In this document: positions 18,789-28,192 of the stretch, one piece after another | Numbering within the stretch: the first letter of the stretch is position 1 | How the letters are laid out: each line of letters begins with the position of its first letter | Source: Chitinophagia bacterium | Lineage (GTDB): Bacteria > Bacteroidota > Bacteroidia > Chitinophagales > Chitinophagaceae | NCBI GenBank assembly: GCA_009920495.1 | Contig: RFZW01000005.1 | Coordinates: 1 to 49,051 of the forward strand | DNA: 49,051 nt | Direction: 5' to 3' | The notes under the pieces: model-generated | What the model was told of the DNA's origin: nothing | What the model saw: the letters and a program-made list of their open reading frames with translations, nothing else | Database searches by the model: none | Translations under genes and position numbers: made by a program

Positions 18789-19899
18789 ATGAAATCAATA
18801 AATAAAGTTATAACATTCGTTTTCATTTTTATTTTCACATCTTTTTTTGCAAATGCGCAGGCGCCCAATTATTTTCCTGCTGCAAATAATTGGGAGAAGA
18901 AATCACCTGCATTTTTTAAAATTGATTCCAATAAAATCAAGGAGGCGATTCAATTCTCAACACAACATGAGTCTAAGTATCCTAGAAATGCCAGAATTAC
19001 CCAAGCCATGCAATATGGAAAAGAGCCATTTGGAGACCCAGTGGTCAAGCATTGTTGGATTGGCACTTGATAAGGGGTTAATTTCTTCCTTAGATGATAA
19101 GGTCAATAATTATATGCCTCCGATTCAACCTTATGCTGCTTTGATGAATACGAATCAAAATCCAATGGCAGTCAAAGATTTTATTTATCCTTTTGCTACA
19201 GAACATAATAAAAAAATTACTTGGGATCATTTACTTCGACAAACCAGTGATTGGGAAGGGGAATTGTGGGGCAAGCCGGATTGGGCAGATCGACCAACAG
19301 AAAATTCGGCGGAATGGTTAACACGAAAAAGAAATGAGCCAGGCACTACTTATAAATATAATGATACTCGTGTAAATGCATTGGCACTTGCAATGACCAC
19401 AGTTTGGCATAAATCACTTCCTGAAGTACTTAGAGAAAATATCATGCAACCTATTGGGGCAACTAATACTTGGACCTGGGCTGGTTATCAATCTTCATGG
19501 ATCGTGTTAGATGGAAAGCCAGTTCAGTCGGTGAGTGGCGGCGGTCACTTCGGCGGAGGCATGTTTATAAACGCTTATGATATGGCAAGATTTGGATTAC
19601 TGACCCTACATAAGGGCAATTGGCAAGGCAAACAATTATTGTCTGCAAGCTGGTTTAAAAAAGCGACCACACCCACATCAGTAAATCCAGAATATGGGTT
19701 TATGAATTATTTTTTAAATACGGATAAAAAATTATATCCATCAGCACCTGCTTCTGCCTATGCGCATTTGGGTAATGGAACTAATATGATTTATGTGGAC
19801 GAAGTAAATGAGTTAGTGGTGGTGGTAAGATGGATTGAGGGTGATTCGATTGGCGAATTTTTAAAAAAGTTATTAGCCGCATTACCCGCTAAAAAATAA
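18789..19899 (+). pseudogene. Serine hydrolase (beta-lactamase fold) inactivated by an internal deletion
   Basis: Two frames together make one serine hydrolase. From 18789 the protein runs from a signal peptide (ending FANAQ) to KEPFGDPV at about 19046 and then stops at 19070. From about 19048 the family sequence resumes one frame over with SSIVGLALDKGLISSLDDK and continues to 19899, including the YNDTR, GGGHFGGGMF and HLGNGTNM segments. The part normally found between GDPV and VGLA, which carries the nucleophile S-x-x-K motif (SVTKSF in relatives), is missing, roughly 40 codons by memory of the family. This is a frame-changing deletion rather than a single-base error, so no active enzyme can result. 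Confidence 0.82.
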
Positions 19900-19919
19900 A
19901 TTAATTGTAAATATTTATT

Positions 19920-19994
19920 ATGAGTTTACCTATAATTTTTGGCATCATTGCCATCATCATCATTGTTATCAGACGCAATCGAAATAGAGATTAG
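19920..19994 (+). CDS. Possible 24-residue single-pass membrane peptide
   Basis: ATG 19920 to TAG 19992-19994 encodes MSLPIIFGIIAIIIIVIRRN followed by RNRD. It is a strongly hydrophobic helix with a positively charged tail, the shape of very small membrane proteins. It follows the broken serine hydrolase by 20 bp and ends 4 bp before the convergent GDPD gene. No family is recognised. Chance cannot be excluded at this length. Confidence 0.35.
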   Translation: MSLPIIFGIIAIIIIVIRRNRNRD

Positions 19995-19998
19995 TAGC

Positions 19999-20769
19999 TT
20001 ACTTTTTTGACACTAAATCTGAAAATTGTGCTGGCATATTAGTCGTTATAAATTCCACGCCTTGTGCGATTAATTTATTTAGGTCCTCCACTTGATTTAC
20101 AGTCCAACTCCCAATTAATAAATTATTTTGTTTTGCGGCCGCAGTTATTTGTGGGTCACTAATAAAATTACTGAAATGAAAGTTGATACCATTTATTTTT
20201 TCATTTATAATTTCATTAATTGTTTTGTTATTTTCCAAATAAAGTACAATAGCATTGGGTTGTAATCTTTTGATAGTTTTAACTATTTCAAATCCAAAAC
20301 TGATATAAATTATTTTTTTTGATATGCCTAATTTTTCAGCCAGGGCAAGGGTTTCCATCGTTGTTTTTTGTGAAATAGCTGCCCCTGTTACTGCCTCTTT
20401 AATTTCGCAAATCAGTAAGGTGGGCGGGTTGTCGCGCGTTCCTGTACTAAAGTAACTTTCAAGCGTAGGTAAATTTTCGCCATTACTTAATTTATTTTTA
20501 TTTAAATCGGCGTAATTCTGAAGTTCGATTGTATCGCCATAATAAACAGGATCATGATTCACAACAAGTACACCATCCTTGGTGCGACGAACGTCAAATT
20601 CACTGCCATAACATTTCAATTCAATTGCTTTTTGCAATGAAGCAATTGAATTCTCGGGCAATGCATATTCTTTCCACGCACCTCTATGCGCAATAATTTG
20701 AGTTTGTTTTTGCGACATAGCGGGTTGGATTAAAAGGAAACAAAAAGCAATGATATAAAGTGACCTCAT
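19999..20769 (-). CDS. Glycerophosphodiester phosphodiesterase family protein, exported
   Basis: An exported TIM-barrel enzyme of 256 residues with a signal peptide ending AMSQ. The GDPD signature is clear: IIAHRGAW with His28 and Arg29, PENS with Glu39 and Asn40, GSEFDVRRTKDG with Glu57 and Asp59, and VNHDP with His72. The family hydrolyses glycerophosphodiesters to glycerol-3-phosphate and an alcohol, using a divalent metal. It lies 26 bp downstream of the asparaginase gene on the same strand, so it is probably the last gene of a three-gene set (esterase, asparaginase, GDPD). Confidence 0.9.
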   Translation of the reverse strand: MRSLYIIAFCFLLIQPAMSQKQTQIIAHRGAWKEYALPENSIASLQKAIELKCYGSEFDVRRTKDGVLVVNHDPVYYGDTIELQNYADLNKNKLSNGENLPTLESYFSTGTRDNPPTLLICEIKEAVTGAAISQKTTMETLALAEKLGISKKIIYISFGFEIVKTIKRLQPNAIVLYLENNKTINEIINEKINGINFHFSNFISDPQITAAAKQNNLLIGSWTVNQVEDLNKLIAQGVEFITTNMPAQFSDLVSKK

Positions 20770-20795
20770 AAAAATATGGTTAATGTAATTGTTAA

Positions 20796-21281
20796 TTATA
20801 ATGCTTCAAATTCGCCTCTTTCTTTGTTTTTCTGCACCTTATTCGCCTCGAAAACTTTTCCATTCATGGCAATATAAACCCCTGTTGGCAGTACTTGTAC
20901 AAATGCCAATGCACTGCCAAGATTAAATAATCCATCCGAACTTCCAAATTTATATGGCACCATTGCACCTGTCAAAACAATTGTTTTATTGTTGCAGTGT
21001 TTTGCAAGGTAGCTTGCGGTTAAAGTCATGGTATCCGTGCCATGGGTAATAAAAATTTTATCTGCGCTTGTTTTTAAACATGCTTCAGCAATGAGTTGTC
21101 GGTCATCATCTGTAAATTCTAAACTATCCTTCATCATCAATGTAGTGATGGCTAAATCAAGTTTACTACGGCCTAATTCCAGCATTTCATGCAAATGAGT
21201 TTCTTTAAAATATAAGCTACCATTGAGTTCGTTATATTCTTTGTCAAAAGTGCCGCCTGTAATAAAAACTTGTATAGACAT
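20796..21281 (-). CDS. Single-domain asparaginase-family protein
   Basis: A protein of 161 residues that covers only the N-terminal domain of L-asparaginase (normally about 330 residues). The catalytic elements of that domain are present: Thr11 in ITGGTFD and Thr82-Asp83 in THGTDTM. GAMVP follows Lys99. The reading frame ends cleanly at KNKERGEFEAL, as in other short asparaginase-domain proteins, so I read it as a natural short form. The classical enzyme hydrolyses asparagine to aspartate and ammonia. Because active sites of the full enzyme use both domains and subunits, activity here is uncertain. Confidence 0.85.
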   Translation of the reverse strand: MSIQVFITGGTFDKEYNELNGSLYFKETHLHEMLELGRSKLDLAITTLMMKDSLEFTDDDRQLIAEACLKTSADKIFITHGTDTMTLTASYLAKHCNNKTIVLTGAMVPYKFGSSDGLFNLGSALAFVQVLPTGVYIAMNGKVFEANKVQKNKERGEFEAL

Positions 21282-21292
21282 AATGGGGTAAA

Positions 21293-22168
21293 TTATTTTT
21301 GATGAAAACTGTTTCCAATAAATGCTAATGCATCAATGACCCCTGTGCGCCAATAGGTCCAACTATGTGCGCCATCTCGAACCCTAAATTCATGTGGTAT
21401 TTTTTTATTGGTCATTGCGATATGTAAATTTGCATTTCCAACTGATAAATAATCATCATCACCGCAGTCGATCCAATATTTAACGGAAGACAATTCTTCA
21501 ATGGTCTTTGTTTCAATTAAATGAAGCGGACTGTTTTGAAGCCATGCTGCATTAATCCTATCTGTTCCTTTTACATTTTTTTTATCTGCTGTCGCAAATA
21601 ATGAATTATAAATATTATCTGATGCAGTGCTAATATCACTATTGCTCCAGACCACTGCACTTAGAGGAGCAGCTGCTGCAAACAATTTTGGGTATTTCAA
21701 ACCATATAATAATGCCCCATATCCTCCCATCGATAATCCTGCAATCCCTCTAAATCTTTTTTCTGACTTTACCTTATATGTTTTTTCAATATGCGGTATT
21801 AATTCTTTTATAAAAAAATCCTCGTAGGACAATGAGCCATCTGCGGCATTGATATAAAAACTTTTAAATCCATCAGGAGTGACAATAATCATTGGAGGGA
21901 TGGTTCCTTCTGTAATTGCTTTATCTGCGAGCCTATTAATCTCTCCAAATTGAATCCAACCATCATCCGCGTCACCATAGCCATGTAATAAATACGTTAC
22001 AGGGTAGGACCGATCACTTATGTTATAGTCTGAAGGCAGATATATGGAGTAATGCACATCGCGATTCAATATTTTACTTGCAATGACTTGCTTTTCCTTC
22101 ACGATACCTTGACCAAATAAAATACTTACAATAAATACGTTTAAAATAAGTAGGAGAAATTTTTTCAT
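21293..22168 (-). CDS. Esterase D/feruloyl-esterase-like alpha/beta hydrolase, exported
   Basis: A hydrolase of 291 residues with a signal peptide ending near ILFGQ. The nucleophile elbow is GLSMGGYG with Ser146. An acid cluster is at Asp237-239 (DCGDDDYL) and the His is at 268 (DGAHSW). The YLLHGYGDADDGW segment supplies the oxyanion hole. This is the putative esterase (pfam00756) family that includes feruloyl and acetyl-xylan esterases and mycolyltransferases. The asparaginase gene follows after only 11 bp on the same strand. Confidence 0.88.
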   Translation of the reverse strand: MKKFLLLILNVFIVSILFGQGIVKEKQVIASKILNRDVHYSIYLPSDYNISDRSYPVTYLLHGYGDADDGWIQFGEINRLADKAITEGTIPPMIIVTPDGFKSFYINAADGSLSYEDFFIKELIPHIEKTYKVKSEKRFRGIAGLSMGGYGALLYGLKYPKLFAAAAPLSAVVWSNSDISTASDNIYNSLFATADKKNVKGTDRINAAWLQNSPLHLIETKTIEELSSVKYWIDCGDDDYLSVGNANLHIAMTNKKIPHEFRVRDGAHSWTYWRTGVIDALAFIGNSFHQK

Positions 22169-22199
22169 ATATTATTTTGAATAATGAATTTAATATGCA

Positions 22200-22207
22200 C
22201 AAACATA
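22200..22207 (-). promoter_or_regulatory. Bacteroidota-type -7 promoter element
   Basis: On the minus strand this reads TATGTTTG, matching the TAnnTTTG consensus. It lies 32 bp before the esterase start. The upstream -33 TTG is not clearly present, so support is partial. Confidence 0.4.
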
Positions 22208-22245
22208 GTTCATGTAGCATTTACTAATATGAAAATAAAAGTACA

Positions 22246-23586
22246 CTATAAGTTTGGTTTCATCCACATATCCTGACGGTCCATTTTGATATTGTCCGAG
22301 ACCGCTTTATTTTGAAATAAGGTTGCTTTGGTTTGGGATGTATTCCCGCTGGCACTAAAAGGCTGAAATGCGACTGGGCTAATATACAATAAGGCTTTAT
22401 TTAAAACAGTTTCATATGGGTCGCCCAATTGCTTATAAGGTAATACGTTATCTGTAATGGCAATATTAGGTAAAAACCCATCCTTGGTGCCATAATTGGA
22501 TTCGTCTTTTGCATTGGCAATTTTAAATGTAATGGGTTGCAAGCCATAGTTCCATCTATTTTTGCTATCGGTTAAAGTAAAGGATCCTACATTTTTTCCA
22601 TAAGTATGTTCCCCCACCAATATGACATCCATAAATGGCTTTAAATTATTAATCACTAATTCACTAGCCGACGCCGAGTTGTTGGATACCAAGAAAAATA
22701 CCCTTGTTAATGTTCCTAAATTATTTGATTCTAATTTAAAGTTGGTATTAAATGCACTACTACCACTTGATTTATTTAATTCTTCTGTATAAGTAGCATT
22801 GTACACTTTTTTATTCATGACCGTTCCGGATGAGCTCACATACCCGCCACCATTGTATCTTAAATCAATCACTAGTTCATTTACACCACCTGATTTAAAT
22901 CGGCCAAAAACATTTCTTAAACTATCGTCAAAGCTGGATAAAAATTGTATATATGCGATATAGCCTACTTTTTTCCCACCCCATTTAATAATAGTATCTT
23001 TTAATATAGGATTTGTTTGTAGTTCCACTTTAGTCAATGACGTACTCGTCCCTGTGCTCGTAAATATACCAGCAGCATAGGATCCCAGTCCTAATTTTAA
23101 AGTTTCATTTTGTAATATAGTAGCATAATTACTTGGGGTAATCGTTTTATCATCCACCTTTAAAATAATGTCACCTCTTTTTAATCCTGCTTTTTCTGCA
23201 GGGCTGCCTTTTAAAACATAAGCAATAACAAAAGCCATATTTGCTTGTGTGTTATCGGTATAAAAAATAGAATATTTTATACCGAGCACGGTATTAATTC
23301 CATTTAATTGATTTGCTAAATTACTTGCACTGCTATCAATCCATGAAAAACGATCGGTATTTCCATAATCATATAGAATACTATAAAAATAATTCATAGG
23401 ATTATCTTTCAAATTTGTTGCTGAAATTTTGGGCATATTTGTATTCCATAAATAATAGTAACTCATCGTATTGTAAATCCAGGTATTCACATCTTCAGAT
23501 GCGTTGCCGGAATTACTAACAGTCACGTCTTTTTTACATGCCATTAATAGAAATATAAAGACAAAAGAGACTAATAATTTTTTCAT
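22246..23586 (-). CDS. S41 family (C-terminal processing type) peptidase, lipoprotein
   Basis: A peptidase of about 446 residues from the ATG at 23586. The TTG at 23592 is less likely. A lipobox (LLMACKK) gives a lipid-anchored Cys near residue 17. A PDZ domain covers about 100-165 (LKGSPAEKAGLKRGDIILKV), followed by the tail-specific protease core. The Ser-Lys dyad is Ser306 in NNSASASE and Lys331 in TYGKNVG, 25 residues apart as in CtpA and Tsp. It would trim proteins in the periplasm or at the outer membrane. It is divergent from the DUF1684 gene. Confidence 0.92.
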   Translation of the reverse strand: MKKLLVSFVFIFLLMACKKDVTVSNSGNASEDVNTWIYNTMSYYYLWNTNMPKISATNLKDNPMNYFYSILYDYGNTDRFSWIDSSASNLANQLNGINTVLGIKYSIFYTDNTQANMAFVIAYVLKGSPAEKAGLKRGDIILKVDDKTITPSNYATILQNETLKLGLGSYAAGIFTSTGTSTSLTKVELQTNPILKDTIIKWGGKKVGYIAYIQFLSSFDDSLRNVFGRFKSGGVNELVIDLRYNGGGYVSSSGTVMNKKVYNATYTEELNKSSGSSAFNTNFKLESNNLGTLTRVFFLVSNNSASASELVINNLKPFMDVILVGEHTYGKNVGSFTLTDSKNRWNYGLQPITFKIANAKDESNYGTKDGFLPNIAITDNVLPYKQLGDPYETVLNKALLYISPVAFQPFSASGNTSQTKATLFQNKAVSDNIKMDRQDMWMKPNL

Positions 23587-23658
23587 ATACAAAACACTTT
23601 ATCAATAGTAAATTTAAATAATTTAAGGACACAAATGTTATCCTTCTTGTTTTCATTT

Positions 23659-23687
23659 TTGGGGCAGCGCTTTTTAACTTAATTTTG
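23659..23687 (+). promoter_or_regulatory. Bacteroidota-type promoter (-33 TTG / -7 TAATTTTG)
   Basis: TTG at 23659-23661, an 18-base spacer and TAATTTTG at 23680-23687 match the TTG / TAnnTTTG consensus. The DUF1684 start lies 19 bp beyond. Confidence 0.55.
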
Positions 23688-23706
23688 CTAATAAATTACC
23701 TAGCAT

Positions 23707-24657
23707 ATGCCAAATACAAGGGGTTTCTTCAAATTTTCATTAAGCCTTGTGTCGCTTACGATGCTTTTTTCATCTACAAATGTAAAAGGACAAAAAGCGA
23801 CCACACCCACTTATATTGAATCTATCAATGAATGGCATAAGTTAAGGGAGGTGGAGTTAAAATCACCCAAGGGTTGGTTAAACTTAGCTGGTTTGTTTTG
23901 GTTGCATAGCGGGGTGAATACTTTTGGAGCAGCAAAGAACAATGATTGTGTTTATGAAAATCCCGATCCATCCGATGTATTTTTTCCTGATTATTTGGGA
24001 AATTTTATTTTTGAAGGGGATAGTGTTATGTGGGAGAGCCTTGATAAATATATGGTTATGGTAAATAATCAAAACATGCCCTTTGGATCAAAGGTTTGCG
24101 TTTTTAATGGCAATGGCATTAGTTCGGAAATGAGTTGGACAATGTCAGGTCATTCATTTTCATGGACCATCATTAAAAGAGAAGATAAAATTGGGGTAAG
24201 ATTTAGAGATTTAAAATCGAGCAATGTTTTATTATTTAAAGGGATAGCTCATTTTCCAATCAATGAAAAATTAAAAATAAAAGCGGTGCTTCAGCCACCT
24301 GTTACATCCTTTTTAATGATATCAAATGTTTTGGGCCAGCAAGTGGCTTCTAAAAATGCAGGTAAGCTCCAATTTACCTATCAAAATAAATCCTATAGTT
24401 TGGATGTAATTGACGAAGGAGGTAAGCAACTCTTTATCACTTTTGCGGATGCGACTTCTGGGGTAACCACTTATGGTGCAGGTCGTTTCATTTATATTGA
24501 TCAGCCAGATGTCAACGGAAATACTTTTATTGATTTTAACCAAGCCTTTAATCCGCCTTGCGCATTTACCAAATTTGCGACCTGCCCGTTGCCGCCACCT
24601 CAAAATAGGCTGCCTTTTCCAATACCGGCAGGCGAAAAAAATTATGGACATCACTAA
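23707..24657 (+). CDS. DUF1684 domain-containing protein
   Basis: An exported protein of 316 residues with an N-terminal hydrophobic signal (ends near NVKGQ). DUF1684 hallmarks are EWHKLREVELKSPKGWLNLAGLFWL at the start of the domain, and near the end YGAGRFIYID followed by FIDFNQAFNPPCAF and CPLPPPQNRLPFPI. The family has no known activity. It is followed after 24 bp by the nucleotide-sugar dehydrogenase gene on the same strand, so the two may share the promoter upstream. Confidence 0.9.
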   Translation: MPNTRGFFKFSLSLVSLTMLFSSTNVKGQKATTPTYIESINEWHKLREVELKSPKGWLNLAGLFWLHSGVNTFGAAKNNDCVYENPDPSDVFFPDYLGNFIFEGDSVMWESLDKYMVMVNNQNMPFGSKVCVFNGNGISSEMSWTMSGHSFSWTIIKREDKIGVRFRDLKSSNVLLFKGIAHFPINEKLKIKAVLQPPVTSFLMISNVLGQQVASKNAGKLQFTYQNKSYSLDVIDEGGKQLFITFADATSGVTTYGAGRFIYIDQPDVNGNTFIDFNQAFNPPCAFTKFATCPLPPPQNRLPFPIPAGEKNYGHH

Positions 24658-24681
24658 TCAGTCCATTAACTTTATATTTAT

Positions 24682-25956
24682 ATGAATAGCCCAATACCAC
24701 TTATTAACGCTAAAATTGCGATCATTGGCTTGGGCTATGTGGGATTGCCTTTGGCAGTGGCTTTTGGTGAAAAGTACCAAGTGGTTGGGTTTGATATCAA
24801 TTTAGAACGAATTGCCAATTTGAACAAAGGCGTGGATAGCACATTGCAATGTACCACCCAAGAAATTGCAAATGCAAGTAAACTCATTTTTACCCATGAC
24901 TTAACTCAAATTAAGGATTGTTCTATTTTTATTGTCACTGTTCCTACACCTGTCACAAAAGACAAACAACCCGACTTACATTTATTACGTACTGCTACAA
25001 AAATGGTTGGAGAAGTTTTAAAAAAAGGGGATATCGTAATTTATGAAAGCACCGTGTATCCTGGCTGTACCGAAGAGGATTGCGTTCCTGTATTGGAAGA
25101 ATTTAGCAGGTTAAAATATAATCAAGATTTTTATTGTGGCTATTCACCAGAGCGAATTAATCCAGGTGATAAAGTGCACACACTTACAAAAATTATAAAA
25201 GTTACTTCTGGTTCAACGCCTGAAGCCGCAAACATGGTTGACCATTTATATGCAAGTATTATTAAAGCAGGCACCCATAAAGCGTCAAGTATTAAAGTAG
25301 CGGAAGCATCAAAATCCATTGAAAACGCACAAAGAGATATTAATATTTCTTTTGTAAATGAATTGGCATTGATCTTTGATAAAATGGATATTGATACGAA
25401 TGAAGTGCTTGCTGCGGCTGCAACCAAATGGAATTTTTTGCCATTTAAACCAGGATTGGTAGGCGGGCATTGTATTGGTGTTGACCCTTATTACTTGGCA
25501 CATAAAGCAAGTAGTTTGGGCTATCATCCACAAGTAATTTTATCCGGCAGACATGTGAATGACCAGATGAGCTCGTTTGTTACTGAAAAAGTAATCAAGT
25601 TATTAATTAAAAATAGTTTTAAAGTACAAGGCGCTAAAGTTTTATTATTAGGGGTGACATTTAAAGAAAATTGTCCCGACATTCGAAATTCTCAAGCCTT
25701 TGAAATATTTACAGCACTAAAAAATAATGGGGTAGCCGTTGTCGCATTTGATCCATTTGCAAATGCAAAGGAAGTTTTTGACAACCATCAAATTAATTTA
25801 GTCACCTCACTTGAAACCTATGATGCTATTGTATTAACAGTAGCACATGACTTTTTCAAATCATTGAATTATACAAGTTTAAAATCATCCCCTAATTCGG
25901 TGATTTACGATACCAAGGCGATACTGGATAAAAGTATCGTAACCGCTCGTTTATAA
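24682..25956 (+). CDS. Nucleotide-sugar 6-dehydrogenase (TviB/WbpA-type)
   Basis: A cytoplasmic NAD-dependent dehydrogenase of 424 residues that oxidises the C6 of a UDP-hexose to a uronic acid. Present are the Rossmann start (IAIIGLGYVGLPLAVAFG), Lys211 in EASKSIENAQRD, the catalytic Cys264 in GGHCIGVDPYYL and the C-terminal domain with GVTFKENCPDIRNS. GVDPYYLAHKA and DSTLQ are typical of the UDP-GlcNAc/GalNAc dehydrogenases of the TviB/WbpA branch rather than UDP-glucose dehydrogenase. The expected surface-polysaccharide cluster is not in this window. Confidence 0.92.
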   Translation: MNSPIPLINAKIAIIGLGYVGLPLAVAFGEKYQVVGFDINLERIANLNKGVDSTLQCTTQEIANASKLIFTHDLTQIKDCSIFIVTVPTPVTKDKQPDLHLLRTATKMVGEVLKKGDIVIYESTVYPGCTEEDCVPVLEEFSRLKYNQDFYCGYSPERINPGDKVHTLTKIIKVTSGSTPEAANMVDHLYASIIKAGTHKASSIKVAEASKSIENAQRDINISFVNELALIFDKMDIDTNEVLAAAATKWNFLPFKPGLVGGHCIGVDPYYLAHKASSLGYHPQVILSGRHVNDQMSSFVTEKVIKLLIKNSFKVQGAKVLLLGVTFKENCPDIRNSQAFEIFTALKNNGVAVVAFDPFANAKEVFDNHQINLVTSLETYDAIVLTVAHDFFKSLNYTSLKSSPNSVIYDTKAILDKSIVTARL

Positions 25957-25962
25957 ATTTTT

Positions 25963-28059
25963 TTATTGTGGGTGATAAATGCTTTCGGCATTTTTCAACA
26001 CTTCATTTTTATCCAAGGTCATTTTTTTCAATTGTTGCGCTTGGTACAATGGGCGTTGATCTGCGAAATGCTTATTCCCTTTAATTGAACTAGCACCAAA
26101 AGTATTGACAGTTTCAATTAATGGTAATCCACCATTTTTAGGAAACTTAACAAATCCAATATACGCATCACCACTTACCATTTTACGTTTGCCTTCTGTG
26201 CCATAAGCTTGACCTTGCACAGCAGCTAATACATCGGGCATGCCTCCTTGTGGCCATTCTTCATCACCACGCACCAATTTTTGCATGTCACCTAAAGTGA
26301 CATCTAATCGATTAAAATTTTTCATTAAATAATCATATGCATACTGAAAAGTAGCTACTGCCTCGTCCATACTTAGCTTGTCACTTTTATGATCATCATT
26401 ACTTTTACGGCCACCCATTAATTTAGGGATGGAATAATAAGCCAAATTATAAATCAAAGCACCATTGCTTTCGGCAACTGCATTATGGTCCCATTTTTTT
26501 AAACTAACAATCAATGGCGCTAGTTGCGGGTATTTTGATTCATCTACCATAAATAAGGTATCTGAAGTATATCCATAAGGGTATAAAATTGGATTGGGCA
26601 ATTGACGATCAAATTTGATTCTCTTTAAATCGTTGTAGCTAATTTTATCAAGCTGATCAATTAAATCCTTAGCGCGTCGGCTTCTGTTATTATGTGTAAG
26701 TTCATAACCATCGTTCACATCAAACTTTGCCCGATTTAAGTTTTCATTTTCGGCAGTAGCTAAAAATGGTGAATGATTGGTGTTAAATAAATAACCACTG
26801 GTAGGATTTAAATATTGCGGTAATTCAGATAGGGGTTTAAACTTAGTCCAAAGTGTTGCCATGGTATTCCCTGGAACCGTCGAATTCCAATGATAGCTTG
26901 TATCGGGATTACGATAAGGCATCTTACTATTTGAAATGTAAAATATAGTATCGTTTTTATCTGCATACACAATGTTAAACATGGCCAAATGATTCTGATT
27001 TAATGCAGCTTTGAATTGTGTGTAGTTTTGCGCTTTATTCATGGCATACCATTGCTGTAATGCACCCGCATCCATTAATGAGGGTAATCGCATTGAAAAA
27101 TATTGTCCGGATGGAGTAGCCGCAGTAGGGCCATATATGGAAGTATACGCTGTTTTATAAATCGGAATTGGCACCCCTTTGATACTTAATTTTATTCTTC
27201 TCTTTTCTAATTTCAACCAATTGCCATCTACTTTATATTTTCCTGGATGTTGCTTATCGGTTTGCAATTGATACATGTCAATTTTATCCTGCATGTTTAC
27301 GGTATGTGCCCAAGCAATGTTTGGTGTAGCACCATGAAAAATTAAAGGGGCTCCTGGGAACAAACCACCTAAAATATTCCAACCTGTTTCACTTTGTAAA
27401 TGTGCTTCATAAAAAGCAGTAGCGCCTTCGATGGGTTGGTGCGCATTGATCACCAACATATTTTCACCCGAAGCGGATTTGCTTGCATTGACTGCAAAAG
27501 CATTACTACCTTCCCCAGTAAATATGGGTAGTGCTGGAACAGAACCATTTAAAATTTTTGGTAAGGCTTTATCAACGCCACAAAATACGGCTACTGAAAA
27601 AACACCTGCAGATAAATAATCCTCCACGGTAACCGGGAAAACATGTTTGTTGAGTAATTCAGAAGGATGCGCTTTTGCATATGCATGTAATCCTGCCAAA
27701 TAGCCTTTGATTAAATTGAGGAATGCAGGATCCATTTGACCTATTTGGGCCTTTACAGTTGCTTTTGTATTTAGTAAGCCAACTACATAGTCAACGGAAG
27801 CACCTTTTTTCCCAAGGTAGGTGGCTAATTTGCCCTTACCTGTTAAAATTAATGTTTGAATGGTGTTAAAATCATCTTCCGCATGTGCCCAAGCCAAGCC
27901 ATAAGCCACTTCAGGATCTGTAGGCGCAAAAATATGCGGTACACCAAAACTATCCCTAGCAATGGTTATTTGATCAGTTCTTAAAATTGGGTCAGCAGTT
28001 TTTTGTGCATGGGTTGATTGCATAAGCAATAAAGACAAGGAAAGTAAGATGAGTTTCAT
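25963..28059 (-). CDS. Penicillin acylase family Ntn hydrolase (possible AHL acylase)
   Basis: An exported N-terminal-nucleophile amidase of 698 residues. The signal peptide ends near THAQ. The alpha chain (about 25-183) holds ARDSFGVPHIFAP, DPEVAYGLAWAHAEDDF and LGKKGA. The self-cleavage site is GEG-SNAFAV, exposing Ser185 as the new beta-chain nucleophile. The beta chain includes INAHQP, FHGATPNIAWAHTVN and NNRSRRAKDLI. The family hydrolyses amide bonds of penicillins, N-acyl-homoserine lactones or related acyl amides. Specificity is not predictable, and quorum-quenching is only one possibility. It converges on the dehydrogenase gene with a 6 bp gap. Confidence 0.92.
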   Translation of the reverse strand: MKLILLSLSLLLMQSTHAQKTADPILRTDQITIARDSFGVPHIFAPTDPEVAYGLAWAHAEDDFNTIQTLILTGKGKLATYLGKKGASVDYVVGLLNTKATVKAQIGQMDPAFLNLIKGYLAGLHAYAKAHPSELLNKHVFPVTVEDYLSAGVFSVAVFCGVDKALPKILNGSVPALPIFTGEGSNAFAVNASKSASGENMLVINAHQPIEGATAFYEAHLQSETGWNILGGLFPGAPLIFHGATPNIAWAHTVNMQDKIDMYQLQTDKQHPGKYKVDGNWLKLEKRRIKLSIKGVPIPIYKTAYTSIYGPTAATPSGQYFSMRLPSLMDAGALQQWYAMNKAQNYTQFKAALNQNHLAMFNIVYADKNDTIFYISNSKMPYRNPDTSYHWNSTVPGNTMATLWTKFKPLSELPQYLNPTSGYLFNTNHSPFLATAENENLNRAKFDVNDGYELTHNNRSRRAKDLIDQLDKISYNDLKRIKFDRQLPNPILYPYGYTSDTLFMVDESKYPQLAPLIVSLKKWDHNAVAESNGALIYNLAYYSIPKLMGGRKSNDDHKSDKLSMDEAVATFQYAYDYLMKNFNRLDVTLGDMQKLVRGDEEWPQGGMPDVLAAVQGQAYGTEGKRKMVSGDAYIGFVKFPKNGGLPLIETVNTFGASSIKGNKHFADQRPLYQAQQLKKMTLDKNEVLKNAESIYHPQ

Positions 28060-28192
28060 ATGTGTAGTAAATGTATTATGAATAATTATTTTTTCGATTT
28101 GAATAGGAATGCCTTTAATATAAAATGAATGATGTAATTTATAAAAACTATCTAAATTTGTGCAACTTATTATATGAATTAAACTAATAACA

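Noticed and set aside
20796-21281. Asparaginase gene read as truncated by mutation
   Set aside because: No remains of the C-terminal domain occur downstream in any frame, and short asparaginase-domain proteins with this ending are a known form.
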